Shown here: in pieces, positions 5,606 through 6,936 of the stretch | How positions within the stretch are numbered: the stretch's first letter is position 1 | How the letters are laid out: every line of letters starts with the position of its first letter | Made by a program: the position numbers and the translations under genes | Assembly: GCA_030039695.1 (NCBI GenBank) | Contig: JASHVB010000637.1 | Coordinates: 1 to 6,936, forward strand | Reading direction: 5' to 3' | DNA length: 6,936 nt | Origin: Acetobacteraceae bacterium | GTDB lineage: Bacteria; Pseudomonadota; Alphaproteobacteria; Acetobacterales; Acetobacteraceae | The notes under the pieces: model-generated | What the model saw: the letters and a program-made list of their open reading frames with translations, nothing else | Told to the model about the DNA's origin: nothing | Databases searched by the model: none

Positions 5606-6244
5606 ATGAACGTATTGCTTGACCTCGACGGTACGCTGATCGATTCGATCCCGGGCATTCGCGCGAGCTGCCTGGCGACGCTCGACGCGCTTGGCCACGC
5701 GCCGGATCCTGCGATTGATTTCCGGAGCCTGGTCGGTCCGCCGCTGCCGGAGGTGATGCGCCGCATACTCCAGCCTTACGGCGACGGTCGCATCGATCTT
5801 GCCGCCACCGCATATCGCGTCCACTACGCCGAGACCGGCATGTTTCTGGCAACGGTCTATCCAGGCGTTGCAGACACGCTGGAGCGTCTGCACCGGCGAG
5901 GCGTGCGTATGTTCGTCGCGACGTCCAAGCGCACCGTATTCGCCGCGCCGATCGTGCATCGCCTGGGTCTGGCGCGGTGGCTACACGGCATTTACGGCAC
6001 CGAGCCTGACGGCTGCCTGGACCACAAAGCCGATCTGATCGCCGCGCTGTTGCGGGCAGAACGATTGGTCGCGCGACGCACAGTGATGCTCGGCGATCGT
6101 TCGCATGATATTCAGGGCGCGCGCGCCAATGCCGTTCGCGCCATTGGCGCGCTGTGGGGCTACGGTGACCGCGCCGAACTGGAAGCGGCCGGTGCCGACG
6201 CGCTGGTGGGTCATCCGTTGGAATTATCCAAGTTCGTGGGGTAG
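5606..6244 (+). CDS. HAD-superfamily hydrolase, phosphoglycolate-phosphatase-like
   Basis: This 212-residue cytosolic HAD phosphatase has all four catalytic motifs: DLDGT (6-10; nucleophile D6 and acid/base D8), the Ser/Thr motif VATSK (105-109), a conserved lysine in DHKAD (K141) and LGDRSHD (162-168; Mg ligands D164 and D168). The helical cap lies between motifs I and II (about 15-80), the C1 type seen in Gph/PpaX phosphatases. VYPGVADTLERL (84-95) and GYGDRAELEAAGADAL (185-200) are typical of that group. ATG 5606 puts the first motif near the N-terminus; the frame is open further upstream only as antisense of the LLM gene. The ribosome site is weak. The gene is divergent from the LLM gene with 82 bp between them, where TTGTCT (5535) and GCTAAT (5557) make a possible but poor promoter. 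The substrate may be 2-phosphoglycolate or another small phosphoester. Confidence 0.9.
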   Translation: MNVLLDLDGTLIDSIPGIRASCLATLDALGHAPDPAIDFRSLVGPPLPEVMRRILQPYGDGRIDLAATAYRVHYAETGMFLATVYPGVADTLERLHRRGVRMFVATSKRTVFAAPIVHRLGLARWLHGIYGTEPDGCLDHKADLIAALLRAERLVARRTVMLGDRSHDIQGARANAVRAIGALWGYGDRAELEAAGADALVGHPLELSKFVG

Positions 6245-6263
6245 GCGCGGATCACTTCCCCCA

Positions 6264-6936
6264 TCAATCCCCGCCCTGCGCGGCACGGAAACCACCCACG
6301 CCGCGTTCGATGTCCGTTACATGCCGCGGCAGGAACCCGGTCGGGTCGGTCAGTCCGCAGGCATGCGCGATGATCTCCACCTCCTCGCGGATCTGCCTCG
6401 CATACCGTGCGACCCGCACGGCCTTGTCCGCGGGATCCAGTCCGGAGATCAGGCGCTCCTGGGCTGAAGTCACGCCGGTTGGACACCGGCCGGTACCGCA
6501 TTTCATCGCCTGGATGCAGCCCAGCGAAAACATGAAGCCGCGTGCGGATGACGCGAAATCGGCCCCCATGCACAGCGCCCACGCCACCTTATCCGGCGTG
6601 ATCAGCTTGCCCGAGGCGACAATGCGCACGCGCTCCTTCAGCCCGTGCCGGTCGCGCGCCTCCGCGAGCAGCGGCAGCGCGATGGTAATTGGCATGCCGA
6701 CATAGTCGATCAGCGGCGCCGGCGCCGCACCGGTGCCGCCCTCGCCACCGTCCACCTGGACGTAATCCGGGCAGCCTTCGGGATGCAGCACACAATCGCT
6801 GAACCATTCATCGAGAAAGGCCGGGTCACCGACGACGAATTTCACGCCCACCGGCTTGCCCGTCACCGTACGCACACGATGAACGAAAATCCCGAGCTCG
6901 CGCCCGTTGCCGATATCGGTATGCCGGTTCGGACTG
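6264..6936 (-). CDS. FMN-binding glutamate synthase-like protein (partial, N-terminus off the right edge)
   Basis: Visible here is the C-terminal 224 residues of the glutamate synthase FMN/Fe-S domain, the part that converts 2-oxoglutarate plus ammonia to glutamate in GltB. The reading frame is open to the right edge. Markers are SPNRHTDIGN at the edge, VTGKPVGVKFVVGD (FMN barrel strand), YVQVDGGEGGTGAAP (the phosphate/substrate loop), VRIVASGKLITPDKVAWAL, and CIQAMKCGTGRC, whose cysteines (C-x5-C-x4-C; codons at 6516-6518, 6498-6500 and 6483-6485) match the 3Fe-4S ligands. The protein ends soon after the cluster, so there is no GltB-type C-terminal beta-helix domain. It therefore belongs with the short stand-alone 'FMN-binding glutamate synthase family' proteins; a ferredoxin-dependent form or an N-methylglutamate synthase subunit are alternatives. 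It converges on the HAD gene with 19 bp between stop codons and no terminator in the gap. Confidence 0.92.
   Translation of the reverse strand, partial: SPNRHTDIGNGRELGIFVHRVRTVTGKPVGVKFVVGDPAFLDEWFSDCVLHPEGCPDYVQVDGGEGGTGAAPAPLIDYVGMPITIALPLLAEARDRHGLKERVRIVASGKLITPDKVAWALCMGADFASSARGFMFSLGCIQAMKCGTGRCPTGVTSAQERLISGLDPADKAVRVARYARQIREEVEIIAHACGLTDPTGFLPRHVTDIERGVGGFRAAQGGD

Noticed and set aside
5524..5766. A longer start for the LLM oxidoreductase
   Set aside because: The extra residues are unlike the family, overlap the HAD gene on the other strand and lack a ribosome site, whereas ATG 5523 has AAGGA upstream and begins at the first barrel strand.
1..6936. tRNA, rRNA, CRISPR array or intact insertion sequence
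   Set aside because: No cloverleaf with a 3' acceptor and T-loop, no regular spaced repeats, no transposase motifs and no terminal inverted repeats with target duplications were seen.

Overview
The window is a GC-rich bacterial chromosomal segment with strongly G/C-ended codons. A dmeR-dmeF-type metal-efflux pair, a Lin0512-family pair and a REP-like repeat of the 'GCGAGGAGCGAAGCGAC' kind suggest an alphaproteobacterium, possibly Rhodospirillales/Acetobacteraceae. That placement is inference; no rRNA or other phylogenetic marker is present.

Layout from left to right. (1) At 1-683 (minus) is the N-terminal two thirds of a PLP-dependent L-threonine aldolase, which runs off the left edge. (2) Divergent from it, at 890-1463 (plus), is a broken TauD/TfdA-type Fe(II)/2-oxoglutarate dioxygenase. 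It lost its middle, including the HxD iron-binding motif, and its two ends lie in different frames. A degenerate dispersed repeat (838-869) lies just upstream of it. (3) At 1655-3227 (plus) is a compact metal-efflux operon: a G-tract operator, an RcnR/DmeR-type metal-sensing repressor with the exact H3/C35/H60/H64 ligand set, and a DmeF-like cation diffusion facilitator. The transporter carries a His-rich loop followed by an unusual insert of about 105 residues between TM4 and TM5. (4) At 3228-3689 is about 460 bp with no recognisable gene, with an imperfect direct repeat near its left end and again 320 bp further on. (5) At 3690-5523 (minus) is a probable three-gene operon: a luciferase-like (LLM) flavin-dependent oxidoreductase followed by two tandem, diverged Lin0512-family proteins of unknown function. 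(6) At 5606-6244 (plus), divergent from the LLM gene, is a HAD-superfamily phosphatase resembling phosphoglycolate phosphatases. (7) At 6264-6936 (minus), convergent with the HAD gene, is the C-terminal part of an FMN-binding glutamate-synthase-like protein with its 3Fe-4S cysteines; it enters from the right edge.

The functional units visible are the dmeRF operon (metal sensing plus Co/Ni-type efflux) and the LLM-Lin0512-Lin0512 cluster, which may form one uncharacterised pathway. The remaining genes are single metabolic enzymes. The decayed dioxygenase and the gene-poor stretch on either side of dmeRF suggest rearrangement around the metal-resistance locus.
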